Origin: Shimia isoporae
Lineage (GTDB): Bacteria; Pseudomonadota; Alphaproteobacteria; Rhodobacterales; Rhodobacteraceae
NCBI RefSeq assembly: GCF_004346865.1
Contig: NZ_SMGR01000003.1
Coordinates: 310,001 to 374,000 of the forward strand
Direction of reading: 5' to 3'
Length of the DNA: 64,000 nt
The translations under genes were made by a program, and so were the position numbers. The notes below the pieces were generated by a model. It was not told the origin of the DNA and ran no database searches. It saw nothing but the letters and a program-made list of their open reading frames with translations. This document shows, in pieces, positions 52,348 to 60,901 of the stretch; positions within the stretch are counted from its first letter, which is position 1, and every line of letters starts with the position of its first letter.

Positions 52348-52920
52348 TCAATACACCGGAGGTGCGATCACCCAGATCGCAACGCAGGCTTCGTCAAATG
52401 GATTGGCCCAGTGATATTCCTCTCCCCGAATGCGAAAACTATCGCCCGGCCCGACCGAGAATGCCTGATCCCCGATGCGCAACTCCAAATGACCGGAAAT
52501 CACGTAGCCCACCTCTTGCGTCGGGCGTTGCGCCGGTTCCTGCATGGCGGATCTTGGCGCAAATGTTGAATGGACCATCTCGAAGTCATCTGTGAGGTCC
52601 GGCGACAAAAGCTCCTCGACCAGACCTTCCTCAGACCCGCCCATCGGCCGCCGCGCTCCTGCGCGAACGACATAACCCTGCTCGTGCACAGGCGCCGACG
52701 ATTGCCCGAACAGCATCGACATCGGCACATCCAGCACTTTGGCGATGGCGCGCAAATCCGAAATCGTCGGTTCCGACTTGTCCCGCTCGACTTGCGAGAG
52801 CCACCCCACGGAACGCCCAAGCTGCTCTGCCATGTCCACAAGCGTCAGCCCGCGCGCCTTGCGCAGAGCGCGCACATCCGCCCCAAGCGTTTCCGTATCC
52901 GTAGGCACTTTGTGCAGCAC
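52348..52920 (-). CDS. XRE-family regulator with cupin sensor domain
   Basis: 190 residues. HTH at ~12-66 (VRALRKARGLTLVDMAEQLG and SVGWLSQVERDKSEPTISDLRAIAK), then a C-terminal cupin (~115-185: QEVGYVISGHLELRIGD and FRIRGEEYHWANPFDEACVAIWV). Such proteins control amine and amino-acid catabolic operons by sensing a ligand in the cupin. The start is GTG at 52,920. It leads the one-carbon unit, and a perfect inverted repeat sits 16-40 bp upstream. Confidence 0.88.
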   Translation of the reverse strand: MLHKVPTDTETLGADVRALRKARGLTLVDMAEQLGRSVGWLSQVERDKSEPTISDLRAIAKVLDVPMSMLFGQSSAPVHEQGYVVRAGARRPMGGSEEGLVEELLSPDLTDDFEMVHSTFAPRSAMQEPAQRPTQEVGYVISGHLELRIGDQAFSVGPGDSFRIRGEEYHWANPFDEACVAIWVIAPPVY

Positions 52921-52935
52921 GCGCGCGATTCCCTC

Positions 52936-52960
52936 GTGAAATTCCTTCCTCGAATTTCAC
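52936..52960. promoter_or_regulatory. 9-7-9 inverted repeat upstream of the XRE regulator
   Basis: GTGAAATTC - 7 bp - GAATTTCAC is perfect. A half-site-like TGAAATTTC follows near 52,974-52,983 and a TTTCACGAAG near 52,996-53,005. This is the place for an autoregulatory operator of the XRE-cupin protein. Confidence 0.65.
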
Positions 52961-53072
52961 GTTGCGTCAGCTTCATGAAATTTCCAAGAACTTTTTCACG
53001 AAGAGGTGCAGATTTCTCTGTATAGGCCGCATTTCCGGTCAGGCCCAAACCCACACGCGGCTGTAAGCCTGA

Positions 53073-53531
53073 TCAAATCGCCTTTGCGAACACTTTCGAC
53101 AAAAGGTCGGTCAAAGCATCTGCGTCTTCCTGCGTGAACGCATCGGGCTGGTCGCTGTCCAGATCAAAAACACCCAACAAATCACCGGCCCCGTTCTCAA
53201 CCGGCAAAACAAGCTCGGACCGTGTAGAACTCGCACAGGCGATATGACCGGGAAACGCGTCCACATCTGCCACCAACTGAACCTCACGCGAACGAGCTGC
53301 TGCACCGCAAACTCCTCGGGAAAAGGGAATTACAAGGCAGCCATGCCCACCCTGGTATGGTCCGATCTTCAAGAGTTCCGGCCCAACAACGCGGTAAAAA
53401 CCGGTCCAGTCAAATCTCTCATCCGCATGATGCACCTCACAGGCAAGCGTGGCCATCAGAGAAACCGTGTCCGATTCCCCTTCAGTCAACGCCAGTACGG
53501 TTTTTCGCAACTCATTGTAATCCACGCGCAT
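53073..53531 (-). CDS. Free methionine-(R)-sulfoxide reductase (GAF domain)
   Basis: 152 residues, one GAF domain. FDWTGFYRV, then GCLVIPFSRGVCGAAA and HIACASSTRSELVLPV give the conserved Cys residues (in GHGC, GVCG and HIAC) that fRMsr enzymes use for catalysis. It reduces free methionine-(R)-sulfoxide to methionine. The small size and the three Cys are typical. It is next to, but on present evidence not part of, the one-carbon unit. Confidence 0.87.
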   Translation of the reverse strand: MRVDYNELRKTVLALTEGESDTVSLMATLACEVHHADERFDWTGFYRVVGPELLKIGPYQGGHGCLVIPFSRGVCGAAARSREVQLVADVDAFPGHIACASSTRSELVLPVENGAGDLLGVFDLDSDQPDAFTQEDADALTDLLSKVFAKAI

Positions 53532-53534
53532 CGT

Positions 53535-54578
53535 TCAGCGTCCTTCAAACACATCCTTAAGCCACTTGGCTGTTTTCTCGATGGCTTCATTGCCTTGCGG
53601 GATCACCTTGGTCAATGACATGAAAGCGTGAATCTGCCCCGGATATGCCAGCATATCGGTTTCAACACCCGCCTCCTGCAAAGCCTGTGCGTAGACATGG
53701 CCGTCATCCCACAGCGGATCATGCCCTCCTGCGACGATCAATGCCGAAGGCTGCATTGCCAGCGTATCGCTGAACAAGGCTGAAATGCGTGGATCAAGGC
53801 GATCCTGACCGTCCGGTATGTAAAGTTCGAGGTACCAGTCAATCCGAGCCGCTGGCAACAAAGGTTGCTCTTTCAAATCCTGCATGGACTTCGATGTCAG
53901 CCGAGCGTCCACGGCTGGATAGATCAGCACTTGGCCCGCAGGTATCGAAACACCGGCTTTGACGATGTCGTGCATCAGTACCGCCGTCAAATTGCCGCCA
54001 GCGCTGTCGCCACCTACAACCAGCTGCCCCGGATCGATGGCCAGTCTGGTTTCTCCCGCCACCAGCGCTCTGTAGCACGCAAGCACATCATCGCATCCCG
54101 AAGGCCATGGGTGCTCCGGTGCAAGGCGATAGTCGTAGGATACGACGCGAATGCCAGCCATGTCTGCAAGGCGCGCGCATAGGCCGTCGTGACTCTCAAT
54201 CGCCCCCTGAACCCAGCCACCGCCATGCAAGTAAAGCAAGGTCGGCTCCGGACCTTCGACTGAAACCCCGGCCGGGGTATATACACGAGCGCGCCGATCA
54301 CCTGCGGCGCCAGGCAACATGATGTCAGTCATACCCACGCTGTCAGGACCCGGCTGTTCCAGCTTCTGGGCCATCGCCAACAACTGCGCGCGGCTTTCCT
54401 CCACCGTCGGCATTACATCCGGGTCGCGCATCATCCCGACCAGATCACTCACGGCCTGCGCCTTGGCGTCTATCGTCCGGCCCGCAACCACGGTTCGTTT
54501 GCCACGATAGAGCCGTTCAACGACTCTTTCGGGCACCAGAACCTTCGCCACTCCGACAAATGTTTTGAATTTCGACAC
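53535..54578 (-). CDS. HSL-type alpha/beta hydrolase
   Basis: 347 residues. LLYLHGGGWVQG is the oxyanion motif of hormone-sensitive-lipase-type esterases, VVGGDSAGGNLTAVL the nucleophile elbow, and GGHDPLWDDG and GQIHAFM carry the acid and His. The N-terminal ~80 residues form a helical cap. It splits short esters; the natural substrate is unknown. The gene stops 3 bp before the fRMsr start, so co-transcription is likely. Confidence 0.88.
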   Translation of the reverse strand: MSKFKTFVGVAKVLVPERVVERLYRGKRTVVAGRTIDAKAQAVSDLVGMMRDPDVMPTVEESRAQLLAMAQKLEQPGPDSVGMTDIMLPGAAGDRRARVYTPAGVSVEGPEPTLLYLHGGGWVQGAIESHDGLCARLADMAGIRVVSYDYRLAPEHPWPSGCDDVLACYRALVAGETRLAIDPGQLVVGGDSAGGNLTAVLMHDIVKAGVSIPAGQVLIYPAVDARLTSKSMQDLKEQPLLPAARIDWYLELYIPDGQDRLDPRISALFSDTLAMQPSALIVAGGHDPLWDDGHVYAQALQEAGVETDMLAYPGQIHAFMSLTKVIPQGNEAIEKTAKWLKDVFEGR

Positions 54579-54647
54579 GACACGCCCCTCACTTTACCTT
54601 GCGGAAGTGAGACCGAGGGCGTGTCGATTTTCAACCAGAACGCGACG

Positions 54648-55820
54648 TTAAACGCGCTCAATCGCAATGGCGGTGCCTTCGCCACCACCGATGCAGATCG
54701 CGGCAACACCACGTTTCAAACCACGTTTTTCGAGTGCGTTGAGAAGCGTGACCATGATCCGAGCACCAGATGCTCCGATTGGATGGCCCAATGCACAGGC
54801 ACCACCATTCACATTTACGATGTCACGGCTCAATCCCATTTCGTGCATGAACGCCATTGGAACCACTGCAAAGGCTTCATTGACCTCCCAAAGGTCCACG
54901 TCGTCTTTGGACCAGCCAATCTTCTGCAAAAGTTTCTGGGCTGCGGGCACGGGAGCGGTTGTGAACAACCCCGGCGCTTGTGCGTGGCTCGCGTGGCCGA
55001 GAATGCGCGCACGCACCTGCAGGCCTTGCGTCTGTGCCGCCTCTTCGGACGCTACAACCAGCGCGGCAGCACCATCGGAAATCGACGACGCGTTTGCCGG
55101 TGTCACAGTCCCGTCCTTGCGGAAGGCAGGCTTCAGCTGAGGAATTTTTTCAGGTCGTGCATTACCCGGTTGCTCGTCCTCGCCGACAACCACGTCGCCT
55201 TTGCGGGTAGAAATCGTCACGGGGGCAATCTCACCCTCAAATGCTCCAGACTTTTGTGCCTCAAGCGCATTGGACAAGGACTTCAGCGCGTATTCATCCT
55301 GCGCTTCACGGGTGAACTGGTAGCTTTCAGCGCAGTCCTCGGCGAACGTCCCCATCAGGCGCCCCTTGTCGTAAGCGTCCTCCAGTCCGTCTAGAAACAT
55401 GTGATCGATCACCTGTTGGTGCCCGATCCGCGCGCCACCACGCATCTTGGGCAAAATGTAAGGTGCGTTCGTCATGCTCTCCATGCCGCCAGCGATCATC
55501 AGATCGCGATCCCCTAGCGCAACGGCGTCAAATGCCATCATGGCCGCCTTCATTCCGGAGCCGCACATCTTGTTGAGCGTGGTCGCGGGGACCTCCTCTC
55601 CAAGTCCACCCTTGAATCCCGCCTGACGGGCAGGTGCCTGCCCTTGTCCTGCCGGAAGCACGCAGCCCATCAGAACTTCTTCAACCGTGTCTGCCTTGGC
55701 ATCTGCCAGCGCGGCACGAATCGCCGCGCCGCCTAGTTCGGCAGCCTCCACTCCGTCAAATGCGCCCTGAAAACCGCCCATCGGCGTACGCGCCGCGCCG
55801 GCAATCACCACATTTTTCAT
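54648..55820 (-). CDS. Acetyl-CoA C-acyltransferase (thiolase)
   Basis: 390 residues. NKMCGSGMKAAMMAFDAV carries the nucleophile Cys, NVNGGACALGHPIGASGARI the catalytic His, and GVAAICIGGGEGTAIAIE the second Cys. Length and motifs fit a biosynthetic or degradative thiolase: acetyl-CoA plus acetyl-CoA to acetoacetyl-CoA, or cleavage of longer ketoacyl-CoA. GGGAG precedes the ATG at 55,820. No phaB or fatty-acid genes lie next to it, so its direction is unclear. Confidence 0.93.
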   Translation of the reverse strand: MKNVVIAGAARTPMGGFQGAFDGVEAAELGGAAIRAALADAKADTVEEVLMGCVLPAGQGQAPARQAGFKGGLGEEVPATTLNKMCGSGMKAAMMAFDAVALGDRDLMIAGGMESMTNAPYILPKMRGGARIGHQQVIDHMFLDGLEDAYDKGRLMGTFAEDCAESYQFTREAQDEYALKSLSNALEAQKSGAFEGEIAPVTISTRKGDVVVGEDEQPGNARPEKIPQLKPAFRKDGTVTPANASSISDGAAALVVASEEAAQTQGLQVRARILGHASHAQAPGLFTTAPVPAAQKLLQKIGWSKDDVDLWEVNEAFAVVPMAFMHEMGLSRDIVNVNGGACALGHPIGASGARIMVTLLNALEKRGLKRGVAAICIGGGEGTAIAIERV

Positions 55821-56002
55821 CGAATTCTCCCTCAAATCAAAGATTTACCCCTGTTCCGCCCCTGTCTGCATCACAAACATTGCACGGATATTGCAGCCTA
55901 CCTGAGCCAACAAAGCCGGAGACGCAACACTGTTCGCGCTCACGTATTGGTAAGGATTTCTGCTTATTGTCTGTTTCAAGCACATGTTTTTGGGAGAAGC
56001 TC

Positions 56003-56332
56003 ATGAACCTGACGAGCAAGACAGAAGGCGAAACGTTGATCGTGTCCGTACACGAAACGCGCATCGATGCCTCTGTCGCGATCCAGTTCAAGGACCGCAT
56101 GCGAGAGGAAACCGACTCGGCCTCCGGCCGCGTTGTCCTCGATTTGTCCGAAGTCGATTTTATTGATTCATCCGGCCTTGGCGCGATTGTCGCGGCCATG
56201 AAACAGCTGGGGAGCAAACACCGGCTGGACCTGTCCGGCCTCAATGAAAATGTCGACAAGGTATTCCGCCTGACACGCATGGATACGGTTTTCAAAATCC
56301 ACACGTCGTTGGGGGAGGCGCTGGCGTCATAA
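56003..56332 (+). CDS. STAS-domain anti-sigma factor antagonist
   Basis: 109 residues. VVLDLSEVDFIDSSGLGAIVAAM at ~46-68 has the DSSG Ser that the partner kinase phosphorylates. It is followed 35 bp later by its partner, an HATPase of the RsbW type; the two form a partner-switching pair. GGGAG 7 bp upstream of the ATG. Confidence 0.9.
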   Translation: MNLTSKTEGETLIVSVHETRIDASVAIQFKDRMREETDSASGRVVLDLSEVDFIDSSGLGAIVAAMKQLGSKHRLDLSGLNENVDKVFRLTRMDTVFKIHTSLGEALAS

Positions 56333-56367
56333 GATGACGTTGGCTGAGTGAAAGGGACAGCGGGACA

Positions 56368-56811
56368 GTGATCAAAATCAACCCCGACATCCATATCGAA
56401 CTTGAGGGAACGCCACACGAGGTGCGCGTTGCTCTGGAAACCTTGCGCGAGCGTTTGACAGAACGGCAGCTCGAAGCCTGCAATGCCGGAACGTTGGAAA
56501 TTGTGTTGGCAGAGGTTCTCAACAACGTGGTCGAACACGCGCTTGCAGACCGTTCCGACGGGCTGATCGCGCTCACCGGCAACTACGACAAGAACAGCTG
56601 GCACTTGAAAGTGCGCGACAACGGCAAGCCCATGCCGGACGACCAAATTCCTTCCGGCAATGCACCGGATGTGGAAACCGACCTCATGGATCTGCCCGAA
56701 GGTGGTTTTGGCTGGATGATGGTGCGCACCCTTGCCCGCAACATCGCCTACTCCCGGGCTGACGACAGCTGGAACGAACTGACCTTCTCCATTCCAGACG
56801 AAGCGGCTTGA
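56368..56811 (+). CDS. Anti-sigma regulatory factor, HATPase (RsbW-like) kinase
   Basis: 147 residues. ATP-binding motifs: LAEVLNNVVEHAL (N box), KVRDNGKPMP (G1 box) and EGGFGWMMVRTL (G2 box). It would phosphorylate the upstream STAS protein and hold a target protein until released. Start GTG at 56,368, with GGGACA nearby. No sigma factor or PP2C phosphatase gene is next to the pair, so the target lies elsewhere. Confidence 0.88.
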   Translation: MIKINPDIHIELEGTPHEVRVALETLRERLTERQLEACNAGTLEIVLAEVLNNVVEHALADRSDGLIALTGNYDKNSWHLKVRDNGKPMPDDQIPSGNAPDVETDLMDLPEGGFGWMMVRTLARNIAYSRADDSWNELTFSIPDEAA

Positions 56812-56925
56812 ACCGCCTCACATTACCGAGAATTCGACCCAAAGGTCGTACCTCCGCCTCTTGAACAACCGTTCATTCTGCCTCAGTCTCGCGTCAAACC
56901 TTTGACCGAACATCAAGAGGCCAAC

Positions 56926-58503
56926 ATGCGCGATTTCCAACTTCCCGGGCGCTCGCCCGTCATGTCCACCAACGGCATGTGCGCCACTTCGCACCCGCTC
57001 GCCGCTCAAGCCGCTTTGGACATACTAAAGTCCGGTGGCTCTGCAATGGACGCCGCCATCGCTGGCGCCGTTCTGCTGGGCATATGTGAACCTCAGTCCA
57101 CAGGCATCGGTGGGGATTGTTTTGCGCTTGTCTCCACACCAGACAGTGACGAAGTTCACGCTTTCAACGGATCGGGTCGCGCACCATCCGCAGCCACTGC
57201 CGCGCGCTTGCGTGATATGGGGCACAACGCCGTTCCTGTTTTTGATGTCGAAGCCATCACCATTCCCGGCGCCATTGACGGCTTCTGTCAGCTGTCGGAA
57301 AAATTCGGTAAGCTCGGCATAGCCGACAGCCTCGCGCCAGCGATTCATTATGCAGATGCCGGCGTACCCGTAGCGCCGCGCGCAGGGTTTGATTGGGACA
57401 TCAACGGACGCACCCTTCAGGGGCATGGCCGCACCCATTTCATGAATGGCGACAAAGCATATATGACTGGCCAACTCTTTAAGGCACCCGGACAAGCCGA
57501 AGTGCTGCGCCGCGTCGCAAAACACGGCCGGGATGCATTTTATACCGGTGAAATCGCCGAAGACATGGTCGCCACCCTGAACGCCTTGGGCGGGGTTCAT
57601 TCAATGGATGATTTTGCCAATTGCATCGGCAACGATGCCGCTCCTGTCAGCGGCATTTACAAGGATGTGGAGCTGATCGAACATCCACCCAATGGGCAGG
57701 GCGCCATCGCGATCCTGCTGCTCAATATCCTAAAACACTTCGATATCGCAGGTATGGACCCGTTTGGAGCCGAACGCGCCCATATCGAAGCGGAAGCCGC
57801 AAAACTGGCTTATGACGCCCGTGACCGCTTTATTGCGGACCCGAGCTCTCCGGACCGCATCGACCACCTGCTGTCTGACGACACCGCAGCAAAACTGGCG
57901 GCACTGATCGACCCCGGCAAAGCCATGGCGCATCCCGCAAAACTGACGGAAGCCGTTCACAAGGACACCGTCTATATCACGGTTGTTGACAAGAACCGCA
58001 TGGCGGTCTCGTTGATCTACTCGATTTTCCACGCTTTCGGCTCAGGCATCGCGTCAGAGAAATTCGGCATCCTAATGCAGAACCGAGGCGGCGGCTTCAC
58101 CCTCCAAGAAGGTCATCCTAACGAACTTGGCCCCAACAAACGGCCCATGCACACGATCATCCCGGGAATGACCCGTCGAAATGGGCGGATTGAAATGCCG
58201 TTTGGGGTGATGGGCGGACACTATCAGCCAAATGGACACGCACGCGTTCTGACGAATATCGAAGACTTTGGCATGGACCTGCAGGAAGCGCTTGATGCAC
58301 CCCGTTCCTTTGCCGAAGACGGCGTTCTCAAGGTTGAACGCGGCTACTCTGACGCTGTGCGTCAAGAGCTTGCCGATCTGGGTCACAAGGTGGAAATCCC
58401 GCCGGCCCCACTAGGTGGTGCGCAGGCCATCCAGATCCATCCGGATGGCTACCTTGTCGGCGCTTCCGACCCCCGCAAAGACGGCGCAGCGATAGGGTAC
58501 TGA
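56926..58503 (+). CDS. Gamma-glutamyltransferase family protein
   Basis: 525 residues in one chain: MSTNGMCATSHPLAAQAALDILKSGGSAMDAAIA (~14-47), GIGGDCFAL, then a region around KDTVYITVVDKNRMAVS where the catalytic Thr (as in TTH-S-VD of the family) should be, and GNMP-like PFGVMGGHYQPNGH near 435-448. Gamma-glutamyltransferases split themselves before the Thr, and this one carries TVYITVVD there. It may act on glutathione or on a gamma-glutamyl amide. No signal peptide is evident, which is unusual. AAGAGG is the ribosome site. A rhodanese gene starts 1 bp after its stop. Confidence 0.85.
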   Translation: MRDFQLPGRSPVMSTNGMCATSHPLAAQAALDILKSGGSAMDAAIAGAVLLGICEPQSTGIGGDCFALVSTPDSDEVHAFNGSGRAPSAATAARLRDMGHNAVPVFDVEAITIPGAIDGFCQLSEKFGKLGIADSLAPAIHYADAGVPVAPRAGFDWDINGRTLQGHGRTHFMNGDKAYMTGQLFKAPGQAEVLRRVAKHGRDAFYTGEIAEDMVATLNALGGVHSMDDFANCIGNDAAPVSGIYKDVELIEHPPNGQGAIAILLLNILKHFDIAGMDPFGAERAHIEAEAAKLAYDARDRFIADPSSPDRIDHLLSDDTAAKLAALIDPGKAMAHPAKLTEAVHKDTVYITVVDKNRMAVSLIYSIFHAFGSGIASEKFGILMQNRGGGFTLQEGHPNELGPNKRPMHTIIPGMTRRNGRIEMPFGVMGGHYQPNGHARVLTNIEDFGMDLQEALDAPRSFAEDGVLKVERGYSDAVRQELADLGHKVEIPPAPLGGAQAIQIHPDGYLVGASDPRKDGAAIGY

Positions 58504-58504
58504 T

Positions 58505-58891
58505 ATGGCTATCACACCGGTAAAACGCCTCGTGGCGCAGGCCAAAGAGCAGATCACCAGCCTCACTCAGGAGGAGGCTGAAACACTGGTCGCGGAGGGC
58601 AAAGCACTGTTTGTCGACATCCGCGATCCGCGGGAATTGACCCGTGAGGGCCGGATCAAAGATGCCTTTCACGCACCTCGTGGCATGCTGGAATTCTGGA
58701 TTGATCCCGAAAGCCCCTACCACAAGCCGGAACTGGCCACCGACAAAACCCTTGTTCTTTTCTGCGCCAGCGCGTGGCGAAGCGCATTATCAGTGAAAAC
58801 CCTGCAAGACATGGGAGCGACGAATGTTGCCGAAATGGAAGGCGGTTTCTCGACCTGGAAAAAGCGAGGCGCGCCAGTCGAAACCGAATGA
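58505..58891 (+). CDS. Single-domain rhodanese-like protein
   Basis: 128 residues. LFVDIRDPRELTREGRIKDAFHAPRG, then VLFCASAWRSALSVKTLQDMG with the active Cys in FCASAWRS. It transfers sulfur from thiosulfate or a persulfide. It begins 1 bp after the gamma-glutamyltransferase stop, so the two are co-translated and may share a glutathione or thiol role. Confidence 0.88.
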   Translation: MAITPVKRLVAQAKEQITSLTQEEAETLVAEGKALFVDIRDPRELTREGRIKDAFHAPRGMLEFWIDPESPYHKPELATDKTLVLFCASAWRSALSVKTLQDMGATNVAEMEGGFSTWKKRGAPVETE

Positions 58892-58920
58892 CGCGCCCTG
58901 AATTTCGGATCCGAAAAGGG

Positions 58921-59247
58921 TCAGTTCATGTTGTAATGGAGCGGATAGACACCGTCTTCCATCGGCCCGAACATTTCGGGCAAATCGGGGTGACCAACAG
59001 GCTCGCCAGAGTAGTCAGCAATCAGGTTCTGCTCCGACACGTAGGCCACATAGTAGCTCTGATCGTTCTCCGCGAGCAGATGGTAAAACGGCTGATCTTT
59101 CACCGGCCGACTGTCTTCAGGAATGTTCTGATACCATTCCTCGGTATTCGAAAACTCGGGATCCACATCAAAGACAACCCCCCGGAACGGGTGTTTGCGA
59201 TGACGGACAACTTGGCCGAGATAGTATTTTGCGCGTGTTCTAAGCAT
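58921..59247 (-). CDS. hspQ: Heat shock protein HspQ
   Basis: 108 residues. AKYYLGQVVRHRKHPFRGVVFDVDPEF and FYHLLAENDQSYYVAYVSEQNL are the YccV/HspQ motifs, reported for hemimethylated-DNA binding and protease specificity. The length fits. It is convergent with the rhodanese gene. Confidence 0.9.
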   Translation of the reverse strand: MLRTRAKYYLGQVVRHRKHPFRGVVFDVDPEFSNTEEWYQNIPEDSRPVKDQPFYHLLAENDQSYYVAYVSEQNLIADYSGEPVGHPDLPEMFGPMEDGVYPLHYNMN

Positions 59248-59330
59248 GTATTGCAGCCCCTATTGCCTAAAGTTAGACCCTTCAAGGGGGCAATGTCCAA
59301 CTTTTGCCACATTTCGCGAGGAAACAGTCT

Positions 59331-60212
59331 GTGAACGTAATCTTAACAGTTCTGGAAATAGTGGCCCCTGTATTTCTTGTCGCAGGGGTTGGTTTTGCTT
59401 GGGTAAAAGCTGGATTTGAGTATAGAATTCAATTTGTTACCCGCCTAGCAATGACGCTCGCAGTGCCTTGCTTGATCTTCACCGCCCTGATGAAAACCGA
59501 AGCCGATCTGGCGACACTGGGCACACTCGCGGTTGCAGGCAGCGTCGGTTACTTCGCCATTGGCGTGCTTGGCTGGGGTATTCTGCACGTCGCGGGCCTC
59601 GACATGCGAACCTATTTGGCTCCCTTTACCTTCGGAAACACCGGCAACCTTGGCATTCCTTTGTGCTATTTCGCCTTTGGACAGGTCGGCCTGGAGGCCG
59701 CCGTTGTCATGCTTGCGGTCACCGCAATTTGGTCTTTTACGATCGGCCTGTGGATGGTCGCCGGGAAAGGGTCTGCCGGGAAAATTCTAAAGGAACCTAT
59801 GATAGCAGCTACACTTCTGGGCGCCGTGTTTCTGTGGCAAGATTGGGAAACGCCAAGATTTCTCACAAACACGCTCGATTTGATTGGCCAGATGGCAATT
59901 CCGCTCATGCTGGTGACCCTCGGTGTGGCTGTTGCCCGCCTAACACCGGGTCGGATCGCCACCGCCCTGTGGCTATCTGTTGTAAAGCTGGTTCTATGTA
60001 CGGCTGTTGGCTGGGCTGTGGGATCCGCGTTTGGCCTGACCGGCGCGATCTTTGGTGTTCTTGTGCTCGAACTTGCCACGCCTGTCGCGGTTACAGCCTA
60101 TCTTCTGGCCGAAAAATACGAGGCCGACAGCAACGCGGTGGCGGGTTACGTCATGGTGTCGACGCTCACCTGCGTGGTCGGATTGCCGCTTGTCCTCGGA
60201 TTTCTCCTATAA
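59331..60212 (+). CDS. AEC-family transporter
   Basis: 293 residues with ten membrane segments. FLVAGVGFAWVKAGFEYRIQFVTRLAMTLAVPCLIFTALM is the start typical of the auxin-efflux-carrier/MdcF group, and FGNTGNLGIPLCYFAFG is the conserved kinked segment. These permeases carry weak acids such as malonate. The GTG at 59,331 with GAGGA 8 bp upstream is preferred. Confidence 0.85.
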   Translation: MNVILTVLEIVAPVFLVAGVGFAWVKAGFEYRIQFVTRLAMTLAVPCLIFTALMKTEADLATLGTLAVAGSVGYFAIGVLGWGILHVAGLDMRTYLAPFTFGNTGNLGIPLCYFAFGQVGLEAAVVMLAVTAIWSFTIGLWMVAGKGSAGKILKEPMIAATLLGAVFLWQDWETPRFLTNTLDLIGQMAIPLMLVTLGVAVARLTPGRIATALWLSVVKLVLCTAVGWAVGSAFGLTGAIFGVLVLELATPVAVTAYLLAEKYEADSNAVAGYVMVSTLTCVVGLPLVLGFLL

Positions 60213-60294
60213 TCCCGCATATTTGTGAATTCACCTCCCACGCCAAATGGCGTAAACTCTCGCAAAACAACAAAACAAACATAGCGTGAGGCAG

Positions 60295-60882
60295 ATGAGC
60301 AGGTTCCTTATCGCGTTAATGGTCGTCCTTTTTGTGGCGTCCTGTGGTGGCGGCGACAAAAAGCCACCAAGAAACCTTGAGAACGCGTGTTCGATTCTCA
60401 AGGAAAAGAAGCATTTTGCGAAAGCGTTCAAGAAGACGCAGCGCAAGTGGGGCGTGCCAGTGAGCGTGCAGATGGCCGTGCTCTATCAGGAGAGCAAATT
60501 CATCTCCAACGCGCGCACTCCGCACAAATATGTTCTGGGTGTTCTGCCGATGGGACGCCAGTCCTCAGCCTATGGCTACGCACAGGCGCTCGATGGCACG
60601 TGGGATCAATACAAGAAAGAAACCCGCAACCGCGGCGCGAAACGGGATGACATCAGGGATGCAACAGACTTCATGGGCTGGTATTTCAACAAGTCCCGCG
60701 AAAAGAACGGCATCGCCCTCTCCGATGCGCGCGGCCAATACTTGAATTACCACGAAGGCCACACCGGCTACGCCCGTGGCACCTACAGAAACAAGACTTG
60801 GCTTTTGAACGTCGCAAACGACGTCAATGCACGCGCAGCGCGTTACGGCGAACAACTCCGCCGCTGTACACGGGTCTGGTAA
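60295..60882 (+). CDS. Lytic transglycosylase lipoprotein
   Basis: 195 residues. An N-terminal signal (LIALMVVLFVASC) ends in a lipobox with Cys17, so it is membrane-anchored. The SLT fold shows YQESKFISNARTP, with the catalytic Glu in QESKF, then SAYGYAQALDGTW and NYHEGHTGYARGTY. It cuts glycan strands of peptidoglycan with a 1,6-anhydro product. The ATG at 60,295 has GAGG just upstream. It converges on lolA. Confidence 0.87.
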   Translation: MSRFLIALMVVLFVASCGGGDKKPPRNLENACSILKEKKHFAKAFKKTQRKWGVPVSVQMAVLYQESKFISNARTPHKYVLGVLPMGRQSSAYGYAQALDGTWDQYKKETRNRGAKRDDIRDATDFMGWYFNKSREKNGIALSDARGQYLNYHEGHTGYARGTYRNKTWLLNVANDVNARAARYGEQLRRCTRVW

Positions 60883-60901
60883 CCTTGGGCGGGCGCGGAC
60901 T

